64,000 bases of DNA from Marinilactibacillus psychrotolerans (GTDB lineage: Bacteria > Bacillota > Bacilli > Lactobacillales > Carnobacteriaceae_A), in assembly GCF_900101525.1 (NCBI RefSeq), contig NZ_FMZD01000007.1, positions 1 to 64,000 on the forward strand, given 5' to 3'. This document shows positions 26,019 through 33,268 of this stretch, in pieces; within the stretch, counting starts at the first letter, position 1, and each line of letters opens with the position of its first letter. Under the pieces are notes generated by a model. That model made no database searches. It worked only from the letters and a program-made list of their open reading frames with translations, and was not told the origin of the DNA. A program made the translations under genes and the position numbers.

Positions 26019-27266
26019 ATGCCAGAAATAAAATTATTTCCTCATCAAGATCTTGTACTCAATGATACGTATTCAAATAATCGAGTTGCATACTACCTTG
26101 ATATGGGATTAGGAAAGACGTTTGTTGGTAGTGAAAAACTTTGGGAATTGAATACTCCTTACAATTTAGTCGTTTGTCAAAAGTCTAAAATCGATGACTG
26201 GAAAGAACATTTTGAAAATTTTTATCCAGACTATCATGTGATCATATATGAGAATCAAGCGTGGGATCGTATTCCAGAAGAAAGTATTTTGATTATCAAT
26301 TACGACAAAGCATGGAGACGTCCTTTCCTTAGTGCTCTATCAAATTTCACACTGATGTTGGACGAAAGCCAGCACATTAAAAACCCTAGCTCAAAACGTT
26401 CAAAATTCATCTTAAACTTAAAGCCTAAAAACGTTATTTTATTATCTGGTACACCAACTGGTGGAAAGTATGAAGAATTGATCTCTCAAGTTAATTTATT
26501 GGGATGGAATATCAGTAAAGATACTTTTATGAAACTTTATGTTGAACGCGAATGGGATGAGCGAAATAGCGGTTATAAAGTAATCGGCTATAAGAATGTA
26601 GAACGATTAAAGAGAAAACTAAGTAAACATGGTGCGGTTTTTATGAAGACGGAAGAAGTATTTGATCTTCCAAAAATGAATCATATCAATGTGAGGATAC
26701 GTAACACCAAACATTACAGAGAATTTCATACACATCATATTATAGAGCTTCCTGATGAAGTCATTATTGGAGATACTCCGGCAAGTGCATTGATTCATTT
26801 AAGACAATTTGCGGGATGGAGAAACCAGTATAAATTGGAGAAGGTTCAAGACTTGATAGAAAGTACCAACGATCGACTGATCATATTTTATAACTTCAAA
26901 AATGAATTCCAAGCTTTACGTGAGATTTGTAAAAAACTTGAACGTCCAATCAGTACTGTCAATGGTGATGGTAGAGACTTTGGTGCTTATGAAGAATCAA
27001 ATAACAGTATTTCCTTGATCCAATATCAAGCTGGAGCAACTGGTTTAAATCTACAGAAAGCTAACAAAATTATTTATTTTACCTTACCGCAAAGTTCAGA
27101 ATTGTTTGAACAAAGTAAGAAAAGGATTCATAGAATCGGACAAGATAAACCGTGTTTCTACTATTACTTACTAGTAGATGGAAGCATTGAACACCGAATC
27201 TATCAGCAATTAAAATTAAAGAAAAATTATTCTGATGAGTTATTTGAAAAAGAGGAGATGAAGTAA
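26019..27266 (+). CDS. SNF2-family DNA helicase/translocase
   Basis: A 415-residue superfamily-2 ATPase. Motifs: Walker A LDMGLGKTFVG (about 28-38), a Walker B variant LMLDESQHIKNPSSKR (DESQ in place of DEAH), motif III LLSGTPTGGKYEEL, and the C-terminal half with IIFYNFKNE, INGDGRD-like context and motif VI QSKKRIHRIGQ with the arginine finger. This compact form is common in replication modules of lactic-acid-bacterium phages, where it is thought to help replication or recombination. Confidence 0.9.
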   Translation: MPEIKLFPHQDLVLNDTYSNNRVAYYLDMGLGKTFVGSEKLWELNTPYNLVVCQKSKIDDWKEHFENFYPDYHVIIYENQAWDRIPEESILIINYDKAWRRPFLSALSNFTLMLDESQHIKNPSSKRSKFILNLKPKNVILLSGTPTGGKYEELISQVNLLGWNISKDTFMKLYVEREWDERNSGYKVIGYKNVERLKRKLSKHGAVFMKTEEVFDLPKMNHINVRIRNTKHYREFHTHHIIELPDEVIIGDTPASALIHLRQFAGWRNQYKLEKVQDLIESTNDRLIIFYNFKNEFQALREICKKLERPISTVNGDGRDFGAYEESNNSISLIQYQAGATGLNLQKANKIIYFTLPQSSELFEQSKKRIHRIGQDKPCFYYYLLVDGSIEHRIYQQLKLKKNYSDELFEKEEMK

Positions 27267-27572
27267 GTGAGCAAATACGACGATCTGACTGAACTAGAAA
27301 AAGTAGGACGATTAAAAGATCATTTTGAAACTAAAACAGATCTGAATAATGTTCTAGGAGACATGTCTAATCACTACAACGATAAAACCCATATTGAGTT
27401 TACAATCAACGATGATGATTCTTCAAGTGGGGTATACAACTCTAGATACATGGGCTCTCCAATGTATGTTCCAAAAGAAATGATGATTGAATTTGCTAAA
27501 AAAGCTATCTCACATCATGAAGGTGAGATTAAACATTTAATTGATGAATTAGGAGGAAAAAAAGATGAATGA
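27267..27572 (+). CDS. Early phage protein, unknown function
   Basis: A 101-residue acidic protein starting at GTG 27267, one base after the helicase stop codon, with GAGGAGATGAAG upstream. The central YMGSPMYVPKEMMIEFAKKAI is distinctive, but I do not recognise a family. It is translationally coupled to its neighbours. Confidence 0.65.
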   Translation: MSKYDDLTELEKVGRLKDHFETKTDLNNVLGDMSNHYNDKTHIEFTINDDDSSSGVYNSRYMGSPMYVPKEMMIEFAKKAISHHEGEIKHLIDELGGKKDE

Positions 27573-27750
27573 ATTTATTAAACAAAGACTAAAAAATAAT
27601 AAACTTCTTACAGAATTAAGGCGTAAGGAACGTGTAGCAAGAGAACAAGGGAATAAGAAACTATCAGATAAATTAAAAGAAGAAATCTTAGAATTGAAAG
27701 CAATAATTAAAAATTATGGTCGTAAACCAGTAGGAGGGAAAAGTGAATGA
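27565..27750 (+). CDS. Small basic helical phage protein
   Basis: A 61-residue protein, almost wholly charged helix (LRRKERVAREQGNKKLSDKL). It overlaps the genes before and after by a few bases and has a GGAGGAAAAA site. The function is unknown. Confidence 0.6.
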   Translation: MNEFIKQRLKNNKLLTELRRKERVAREQGNKKLSDKLKEEILELKAIIKNYGRKPVGGKSE

Positions 27751-28073
27751 GTAATGAACTAACAAATTTCGAAAATCAATATATGCCGACGATGGCCAAC
27801 TATGCATTATTGGACCAGCAATTAAAACAGGCAAAAGCTAAGCATGATGAGATGAAAGGGAAACTAGAAACTGCAATGGAAGAGTATGGTATTAAGTCCA
27901 TTGACAACGACTATCTAAAAATCACACGAGTAGAAGCTTCTGAAAGCACATCTGTTGATTTAAAAGCGATGCAGAAAGCAGAACCAGTTGAATATGCTGA
28001 ACTATTAGAAGACTATCCAAAAGTGACTAAACGAAAAGCAAGTATCAGAATCACGGTGAAAAATAATGTTTAA
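27747..28073 (+). CDS. Early phage coiled-coil protein
   Basis: A 108-residue protein: helical N-terminus (LLDQQLKQAKAKHDEMKGKLETAM) and a C-terminal beta part (IKSIDNDYLKITRVEAS, KRKASIRITVKNNV). This layout is frequent in phage proteins encoded before recombination genes, sometimes described as host-nuclease-inhibitor-like, but I see no diagnostic motif. Confidence 0.6.
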   Translation: MSNELTNFENQYMPTMANYALLDQQLKQAKAKHDEMKGKLETAMEEYGIKSIDNDYLKITRVEASESTSVDLKAMQKAEPVEYAELLEDYPKVTKRKASIRITVKNNV

Positions 28074-28374
28074 CAATACAAGCCATAACAATTCTATGTC
28101 GAATAGCTTGGCTATCAATGCTGTTTCTGGAACATTGATTAAATCACATCCTAAAAGCTTTTTTCAATATTATCAACTGGGAAGCCCAATGGCTAAACAG
28201 CTTTCTGGTCGTAATCCAACTTATTCGACTGGTAAGTATGGAGAGAGTGGATATAGTAGACACCCAATACAGGAATCAGTAGTCATATTACAAACAATGC
28301 TGGTCGGAGATCAGTATCTAATGAGTGAGATAGTTTGTGAAAAAGATTATTTAGAGGTGTTAAACAATGCGTGA
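28066..28374 (+). CDS. Early phage protein, unknown function
   Basis: A 102-residue Ser/Asn-rich protein (NTSHNNSMSNSLAINAVSGT) overlapping both neighbours by eight bases. It has no recognised family. The tight overlaps indicate it is translated as part of the early operon. Confidence 0.55.
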   Translation: MFNNTSHNNSMSNSLAINAVSGTLIKSHPKSFFQYYQLGSPMAKQLSGRNPTYSTGKYGESGYSRHPIQESVVILQTMLVGDQYLMSEIVCEKDYLEVLNNA

Positions 28375-28651
28375 GTCACAGTTTCAAAAAAAGGTAATTG
28401 ATTATCTGAAATCAAAAAACGTTTGGCATGTAAAGTATTGGGCTGGATCTCAATTCACTAAAGAAGGTGTACCAGATATTCTTGCCTGCATCGATGGTAC
28501 TTTTCATGGTATCGAATTGAAAACAGATATTGGTAAACCAAGTAAGCTGCAGCTATTCAATATCAAGAAAATCAAAGAATCAGGTGGAGAAGCTTATATT
28601 TTAAGACCTAGAGATTTTGAAGAATGGAAAGGAGAGTGGTTTTTAGAATGA
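28367..28651 (+). CDS. VRR-NUC domain nuclease
   Basis: A 94-residue single-domain PD-(D/E)XK nuclease of the VRR-NUC class. Evidence: MRESQFQKKVIDYLKSKNVW start, GVPDILACIDGTFHGIELKTD with the catalytic Asp and ExK, and KPSKLQLFNIKKIKESGGEAYILRP. Phage members are believed to cut branched DNA during recombination or replication, which fits its place just before the recombinase gene. Confidence 0.85.
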   Translation: MRESQFQKKVIDYLKSKNVWHVKYWAGSQFTKEGVPDILACIDGTFHGIELKTDIGKPSKLQLFNIKKIKESGGEAYILRPRDFEEWKGEWFLE

Positions 28652-28941
28652 GTGAAGAACAAAAGAAACCAAAGAAAGAAAAGCCAATACTAATTGATTT
28701 GAAGACTGTTCGAATTGTTCACTATGATGATAAAAACGTAGTTATTGAGAAACTGACTGAAAAGGGTAAATGGGCAAAGGAAGGATACTTCACAACAGTC
28801 ATACAAGCACTGCGAAGAATCCAAGCTGCAGAGTTGTTACTTGATCCTGACCAGGTATTTGATTTTATGAGTTACATGCAGGGGATAGAACGATCTAATG
28901 CACAGATAAGGGAAGTGTTAAGACAATATGACTCAATATAG
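28648..28941 (+). CDS. Early phage protein, unknown function
   Basis: A 97-residue protein from ATG 28648 (GGAGAG upstream), overlapping the VRR-NUC stop by four bases. It has a basic N-terminus (EEQKKPKKEKP), a small beta region, then helices (TVIQALRRIQAAELLLDP). Proteins of this size and position occur before recombinase genes in related phages. No function is assigned. Confidence 0.6.
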   Translation: MSEEQKKPKKEKPILIDLKTVRIVHYDDKNVVIEKLTEKGKWAKEGYFTTVIQALRRIQAAELLLDPDQVFDFMSYMQGIERSNAQIREVLRQYDSI

Positions 28942-30817
28942 CTATAGTCGAGTATCACTTTTCAAAGATTGTCCTTATCATTTCAAGCTGCGATATATTG
29001 ATAAATTGACAGAGATTCCAAACTTCACAGCAACAAATCCATTAATTCTTGGACATGCGTTACACACCGGAATTGAAACAGATTATGAAACTGCAGTAGA
29101 AGAATATACGAATTCTTTTTCGATCATTGATGATTCTCATATCGAAGAAAGCATGAAGCTAGAAATTCTTATCCCAAAAGTGAAACAGTTTCTCAAGGAA
29201 ACATTTAGTGATGATTTTGAATTGATCCATGAATACCAGATAGATAAACCTGATTATATTGGTTATGTGGATCTCATAGCAGTATCTCCAAGTGGTGAGT
29301 GTGTAGTAATAGATTTTAAATATTCGAATAATATCCAGAACTACAAAAAGAGTGGACAACTGCATATCTATAAACATTACCTGGAACAAGATGGTTTTGA
29401 TGTTAAAAAGATGGGTTTTCTCTTTGTTCCTAAGACGAATATCCGAAAAGGAAAAACCGAAGATCAACATCACTTTCGCAAACGGATAGTAGAAGAAGTC
29501 GGAAAAAGTAGTGTTACCTTTTTACCGATTGAATATGATGAGATGGAAGTTGTCTACTTTCATAACACAATCAAAGAAATAGAAAGGACAACTGAATATT
29601 CAAAGAATGTAAGTGGCAACTGTTTTAGTTGTGCTGGCATCGATGCAAAGAAAAGTGGTCGTTGGACAACCTTAACACCACCTGATTTTTTAGAAACTAT
29701 ACAAGATAAGAATGGAGAGATATTAATGCAATTACCGGTTAATGAAAGACGTAACGTAGAAAAAGTTCAGAAGAGAGTGTTTTGGTTGTATGGTGCACCT
29801 ATGAGTGGGAAAACAACATTTGCCAATGATTTTCCTGATCCACTTATGCTGAATACAGATGGAAATGTACGATTAGTTGATGCTCCTTTCATCAGTATTG
29901 CAAATGAAGTAAGCAGCACCGGACGAGTAACGAACACAACACTTGCATGGGACAAATTTAAAGATGCTCTTGCTGAGCTAGAGAAAAAAGATAATGACTT
30001 TAAAACGATAGTAGTCGATCTTCTAGAAGATACCTATGAATCATGCCGTCTTTATATGTATGACAAATTAGGAATCGAACACGAAGCTGATAACAGCTTT
30101 AAAGCTTGGGATATGGTACGTACAGAGTTCTTAAGTACGATCAAACGAGTTGTGCACCTAGACTATGAGAATATTATTTTCATCAGCCATGAAGATACAA
30201 CTAAAGATGTAACTAAGAAGAGTGGAGATAAGATCACTGCAATCAAACCTAACCTCCAAGAAAAGGCAGCGTTAAAAGTTGCAGGTATGGTTGATATAGT
30301 TGGTCGAATCGTAGTAGAAGAAGACACGCGTAAGGTCGTATTTAAATCAAAAGACTATGTCTTTGGTGGAGGACGTTTACCAGGACTTAAAGTGGACGAG
30401 ATTGAATTGGATGCTGATGCGTTTATTGATTTATATGATATTAGTGTTCCAAATAATAAAAAAAGAAAACCTGCAGCTAAATCAAAACCAACAGAAGAAC
30501 CAAAAGAAGAAGCGGAAGATACTGAAGAACAACAAGAAGAAATTGCTGAAAAATCAAAACGTAAACGTAGAAGTCGTAAGGCAGAAACCGAAGAAGTAGA
30601 AGAGCCTAAGCGTAAAAGACGTTCTCGTAAAACTGAAGAACCTGCAGAAGTAGACACCGATCCAGAAGATGATGAAACTCCTCCAGGAGAAGAAGGATCA
30701 ACTGAAGAAGAAGTCTCAGATGAACCAAAACGTAAGAGACGGGAAAGAAAAAAGCCAGAAGAGAAAGACGAAGCAGCAGAAGAACCAACAACCCGTCGAC
30801 GTCGACGGAGAAGATAA
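28928..30817 (+). CDS. PD-(D/E)XK nuclease fused to Sak4-like RecA-fold ATPase
   Basis: A 629-residue two-part recombination protein. Residues 1-260 are a RecB/Cas4-type nuclease: SLFKDCPYHFKLRY, catalytic Asp in YIGYVDLIAV, DFK in VVIDFKYSNN, and SGQLHIYKHYL. Residues 267-510 are an AAA_24/Sak4-type single-strand annealing ATPase: Walker A LYGAPMSGKTTFAND, NTDGNVRLVDAPF, Walker B TIVVDLLEDTYE, and NIIFISHEDTTKD. The C-terminal 115 residues alternate acidic and KRKRRSRK blocks and end in seven Arg. In related phages these two parts are usually separate genes. An internal ATG at 29726 with GGAGAG six bases upstream could give the ATPase alone. A slippery heptamer at 30748 may yield a longer form (see next entry). 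Confidence 0.85.
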   Translation: MTQYSYSRVSLFKDCPYHFKLRYIDKLTEIPNFTATNPLILGHALHTGIETDYETAVEEYTNSFSIIDDSHIEESMKLEILIPKVKQFLKETFSDDFELIHEYQIDKPDYIGYVDLIAVSPSGECVVIDFKYSNNIQNYKKSGQLHIYKHYLEQDGFDVKKMGFLFVPKTNIRKGKTEDQHHFRKRIVEEVGKSSVTFLPIEYDEMEVVYFHNTIKEIERTTEYSKNVSGNCFSCAGIDAKKSGRWTTLTPPDFLETIQDKNGEILMQLPVNERRNVEKVQKRVFWLYGAPMSGKTTFANDFPDPLMLNTDGNVRLVDAPFISIANEVSSTGRVTNTTLAWDKFKDALAELEKKDNDFKTIVVDLLEDTYESCRLYMYDKLGIEHEADNSFKAWDMVRTEFLSTIKRVVHLDYENIIFISHEDTTKDVTKKSGDKITAIKPNLQEKAALKVAGMVDIVGRIVVEEDTRKVVFKSKDYVFGGGRLPGLKVDEIELDADAFIDLYDISVPNNKKRKPAAKSKPTEEPKEEAEDTEEQQEEIAEKSKRKRRSRKAETEEVEEPKRKRRSRKTEEPAEVDTDPEDDETPPGEEGSTEEEVSDEPKRKRRERKKPEEKDEAAEEPTTRRRRRRR

Positions 30818-30864
30818 ATTATGACTTACCGATAGAAATTACTGATGATGATTTGCCATTTTAA
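30754..30864 (+). CDS. Proposed -1 frameshift extension ending in an SSB-type DDDLPF tip
   Basis: Within the gene above, zero-frame codons AGA AAA AAG contain the heptamer A_AAA_AAG (30748-30754) in canonical -1 phase. The -1 frame is closed by TAA at 30733, then open to TAA at 30862-30864. Slippage would append 36 residues ending INYDLPIEITDDDLPF. DDDLPF is the exact C-terminal tip of bacterial SSB, which binds many repair proteins. The product would be 645 residues. No start codon with a ribosome binding site exists for this frame alone. A weak SD-like GACGGGA lies just before the heptamer and a 16-bp palindrome lies at 30793-30808. Frameshifting is inferred; a relic of an ssb gene or an old indel is the alternative. 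Confidence 0.55.
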   Translation, partial: ARRERRSSRRTNNPSTSTEKINYDLPIEITDDDLPF

Positions 30865-30885
30865 AAACAGAGAGGAAACTGACAA

Positions 30886-31188
30886 ATGCGTAGAGAACTA
30901 AAATTCAAAGAAGAGTGGTTTGCAACAACTGAAGATGAAGCGAACAAGATCGTCGCTGAAGCAAGAGAAGAATATCCGGAAGAATTGATTGGACACAGTA
31001 TCAACTTGAAGTCCAACAAAGCTGGAGAGTATTACATGGTCAAAATGGACTTTAAATATAATACACCGGCAGGGATCATGGAAAGCGAATTGTATCATGA
31101 AGAAGTGGAAGAACTAGAAGAAGCAAACGATTGGAACGAAACAGAAGAAGACGATGATACAGAAGAAACTACGGAGGATGATGAATAA
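30886..31188 (+). CDS. Acidic early phage protein
   Basis: A 100-residue protein with a folded first part (LKFKEEWFATTEDEANKIVA, YYMVKMDFKY) and a strongly acidic tail (ETEEDDDTEETTEDDE). GAGGAAA precedes the ATG. It sits between the recombinase and the DUF669 gene, and the acidic tail recalls those of single-strand DNA binding proteins. The function is unknown. Confidence 0.65.
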   Translation: MRRELKFKEEWFATTEDEANKIVAEAREEYPEELIGHSINLKSNKAGEYYMVKMDFKYNTPAGIMESELYHEEVEELEEANDWNETEEDDDTEETTEDDE

Positions 31189-31691
31189 TGAGTGAACAAA
31201 CATTTGACTGGAGCAAGTTCGATAAACAAGTAGATTTAGATGCGTTGAAAGATGACGTTAAAGCAGCTGAAGAAAATGGTGGTGGAGATTATCCCGAGAT
31301 TCCAGAAGGTAAGTATGAAGTGAAGATCAAAAATATGGAACTAGGGCAATCAAAAGTAAAAGATGATGGTTCTGGTGGAGATCCAATGTTGAAGATTCAA
31401 TTTGAGATCTTAGCTGGAGAATTCAAAGGACAGCTGATTTTTTATAACGGTGTAATGCAACCTTGGAACGAAAAAGCATTTGGTTTCCAAACACACAACA
31501 ATAATGAACTGCTTAGATCAATTTGGGATGCTGATCATGATGAAGTCGTATTTGATGGATTTGGGGATTATAATGATCTGGTTTTAGATATCGCAGAAGA
31601 AGTAATTGAAGACGATTGGAACTATGTACTAGATAAAAGCAAAACGAATAAAGGCTATGACAAGTATGAGATCGTTGAAGTACTAGACTAA
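31188..31691 (+). CDS. DUF669 protein (probable phage single-strand DNA binding protein)
   Basis: A 167-residue protein matching DUF669: FDWSKFDKQVDLDALKDDV, GGGDYPEIPEGKYEVKIKNMEL, PMLKIQFEILAGEFKGQLIFYN and WNYVLDKSKTNKGYDKYEIVEVLD. The family is regularly found beside Sak4-type ATPases and is believed to act as the phage SSB. No OB-fold ssb gene of the host type is present in the prophage. Its first codon overlaps the previous stop. Confidence 0.8.
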   Translation: MSEQTFDWSKFDKQVDLDALKDDVKAAEENGGGDYPEIPEGKYEVKIKNMELGQSKVKDDGSGGDPMLKIQFEILAGEFKGQLIFYNGVMQPWNEKAFGFQTHNNNELLRSIWDADHDEVVFDGFGDYNDLVLDIAEEVIEDDWNYVLDKSKTNKGYDKYEIVEVLD

Positions 31692-31701
31692 TTAAAAAGT
31701 A

Positions 31702-31732
31702 AATAAGGGAGTGTAAAAACTCCCTTTTTATT
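31702..31732 (+). terminator. Intrinsic terminator after the DUF669 gene
   Basis: AAGGGAGT and ACTCCCTT form a perfect 8-bp stem around GTAAAA, with A- and T-runs on either side, so it can act in both directions between two convergent genes. Confidence 0.88.
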
Positions 31733-31737
31733 ATTAA

Positions 31738-32154
31738 CTATTTCATTTCTTTTCTCAATGAATCTATAAGGTCATCGATAGCAACTTTTTTAGTTGAACT
31801 ATCAGTTGTTTTTACATTCGTTAAGTATTCATAAACAAGCTTACATTTTATATAAGTGCTATCAGTTAAGTATGGAATGATTGAATAATAGGTTTTTTCG
31901 AATTCAGCTATCTGATCCAATCTAATAGTAGAATTGTATTTAATCATAGTAGCATATTTACTGAGAGGGCCAAAGAAATCTTCGATTTTTTCACTTTTTC
32001 TGTTATTAAATTTAATAACTTCTTCTTCTTTTATTTCAAGATTTTTCATCTTCAACTGATGAGAATTATTAATTTTTGTAGTTGCTAGTGGAGACAGAAT
32101 ACCTGTCAGTGCTATTACTCCAGTTAGAAGAAGATTCCAATTAATACCATTCAT
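31738..32154 (-). CDS. Single-pass membrane protein on the opposite strand (accessory gene)
   Basis: A 138-residue protein read against the early operon, from ATG 32154 behind AAGGTGG. The N-terminus has one transmembrane segment (NLLLTGVIALTGILSPLATT), followed by a cytoplasmic helical domain (KMKNLEIKEEEVIKFNNRKS to IDDLIDSLRKEMK). The bidirectional terminator at 31702 serves as its 3' end. Opposite orientation and its own terminator mark it as a lysogen-expressed accessory gene. The function is unknown. Confidence 0.7.
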   Translation of the reverse strand: MNGINWNLLLTGVIALTGILSPLATTKINNSHQLKMKNLEIKEEEVIKFNNRKSEKIEDFFGPLSKYATMIKYNSTIRLDQIAEFEKTYYSIIPYLTDSTYIKCKLVYEYLTNVKTTDSSTKKVAIDDLIDSLRKEMK

Positions 32155-32207
32155 TAAGTAATCCACCTTTTTTCTTTTTACAATATCACAGTTAGGAAGT
32201 GAAAACC

Positions 32208-32447
32208 ATGACAAAAAACACTTTAGGTGATTTAAATAATCATTTGTTCGAGCAGCTGGAAAGACTTAATGATGATAGTTTAACTGAGGAAGAATTACAA
32301 CAGGAATTAAAACGATCTGATGCAATGAGTAAAATAGCCACAAATCTAGTTAATAATGCAAATACAATCTTAAAAGCTCAAACTGTCTACGACAATTCAA
32401 TAGATGCAAATGCCAAAAAGCCGAGAATGCTTGAGGGAAGTGATTAA
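32208..32447 (+). CDS. Early phage protein, unknown function
   Basis: A 79-residue acidic helical protein (LNNHLFEQLERLNDDSLTEEELQ, shown in part) starting at ATG 32208 behind AGGAAGTG. It resembles small proteins found in the replication modules of many Firmicute phages. No function is known to me. Confidence 0.65.
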   Translation: MTKNTLGDLNNHLFEQLERLNDDSLTEEELQQELKRSDAMSKIATNLVNNANTILKAQTVYDNSIDANAKKPRMLEGSD

Positions 32448-32449
32448 TC

Positions 32450-33268
32450 ATGCCAAAGAATAAATATACTGATGCGCATATTGAATATCTTAGAAAAATA
32501 TCTTCCGGAAGGCATACCTATGATATGGCTCAAATGTTTAATAAAAAATTTAATATGAATATAACTGAAGGTCAACTGAAGTCACTAAAAAGTAGATATA
32601 AAATTAAAAGTAACGTTAAAAGGAAGCGTAGGACACCTAATAAAAAACTATTTACTGATGAACAATTTCAATTTATTAAAGAAAATGCTGTCGGGATTGG
32701 AAATCAGGAATTGGCCAAAAGGATAAACGAAAAATATGGTTTATTAATTACACCTAAGCAATTAAGTGCTTGGAAGAAAAATCATAATATAAAAAGTGGT
32801 TTAACAGGTCATTTTAATAAAGGGCGTATACCTGAAAATAAAGGACAGAAACAATCAGAATATATGACTACTGAAGCAATTGAAAAATCTAAAGCAACTA
32901 GATTTAAAGTTGGCCAAAAACCAAAGAATTATAAACCGGTGGGTACTGAAGTAATCGCAAGTGATGGATACTGGAGAGTCAAAGTTCAAGATGAAGGTGA
33001 ATGGTACGACCGTTGGAAATTAAAACATAAAATACTTTGGGAGAAAGAAAATGGACCTGTACCAAATGGCAAAATATTGACTTTCTTAGATGGGAATAAA
33101 TTAAATATCGATTTAGATAATTTGAAATTAGTCACACGAGCTGAACACTTGGCTATGACAAGACAGAATCTGAGATTTGATGATCCTGAGTTAACTAAAG
33201 TGGGTGCTGCGATAGCCGCGGTATCAGTTAAAAGGTATGAATTAAATAATAGAGATGATGTTCAATGA
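32450..33268 (+). CDS. HNH homing endonuclease
   Basis: A 272-residue free-standing HNH endonuclease. Two N-terminal helix-turn-helix-like repeats (about 5-50 and 65-110, each with GQLKSLKSRYKIKS- or KQLSAWKKNHNIKS-type ends) precede the linker HFNKGRIPENKGQ, and the HNH_3 domain has KHKILWEKENGPVPNGKILT and DLDNLKLVTRAEHLAM. Such genes spread by cutting phage genomes that lack them. It lies immediately before the DNA polymerase gene and overlaps it by four bases. Confidence 0.88.
   Translation: MPKNKYTDAHIEYLRKISSGRHTYDMAQMFNKKFNMNITEGQLKSLKSRYKIKSNVKRKRRTPNKKLFTDEQFQFIKENAVGIGNQELAKRINEKYGLLITPKQLSAWKKNHNIKSGLTGHFNKGRIPENKGQKQSEYMTTEAIEKSKATRFKVGQKPKNYKPVGTEVIASDGYWRVKVQDEGEWYDRWKLKHKILWEKENGPVPNGKILTFLDGNKLNIDLDNLKLVTRAEHLAMTRQNLRFDDPELTKVGAAIAAVSVKRYELNNRDDVQ

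Noticed and set aside
30357-30599. An 80-codon Lys-rich frame within the recombinase gene
   Set aside because: It is a frame-shifted shadow of the charged tail, is in the +1 rather than the -1 frame, and lacks a ribosome binding site.
30818-30885. A separate short ssb gene encoding the DDDLPF tail
   Set aside because: No start codon with a ribosome binding site exists in that frame and no OB-fold sequence precedes it; frameshift or relic explains it better.
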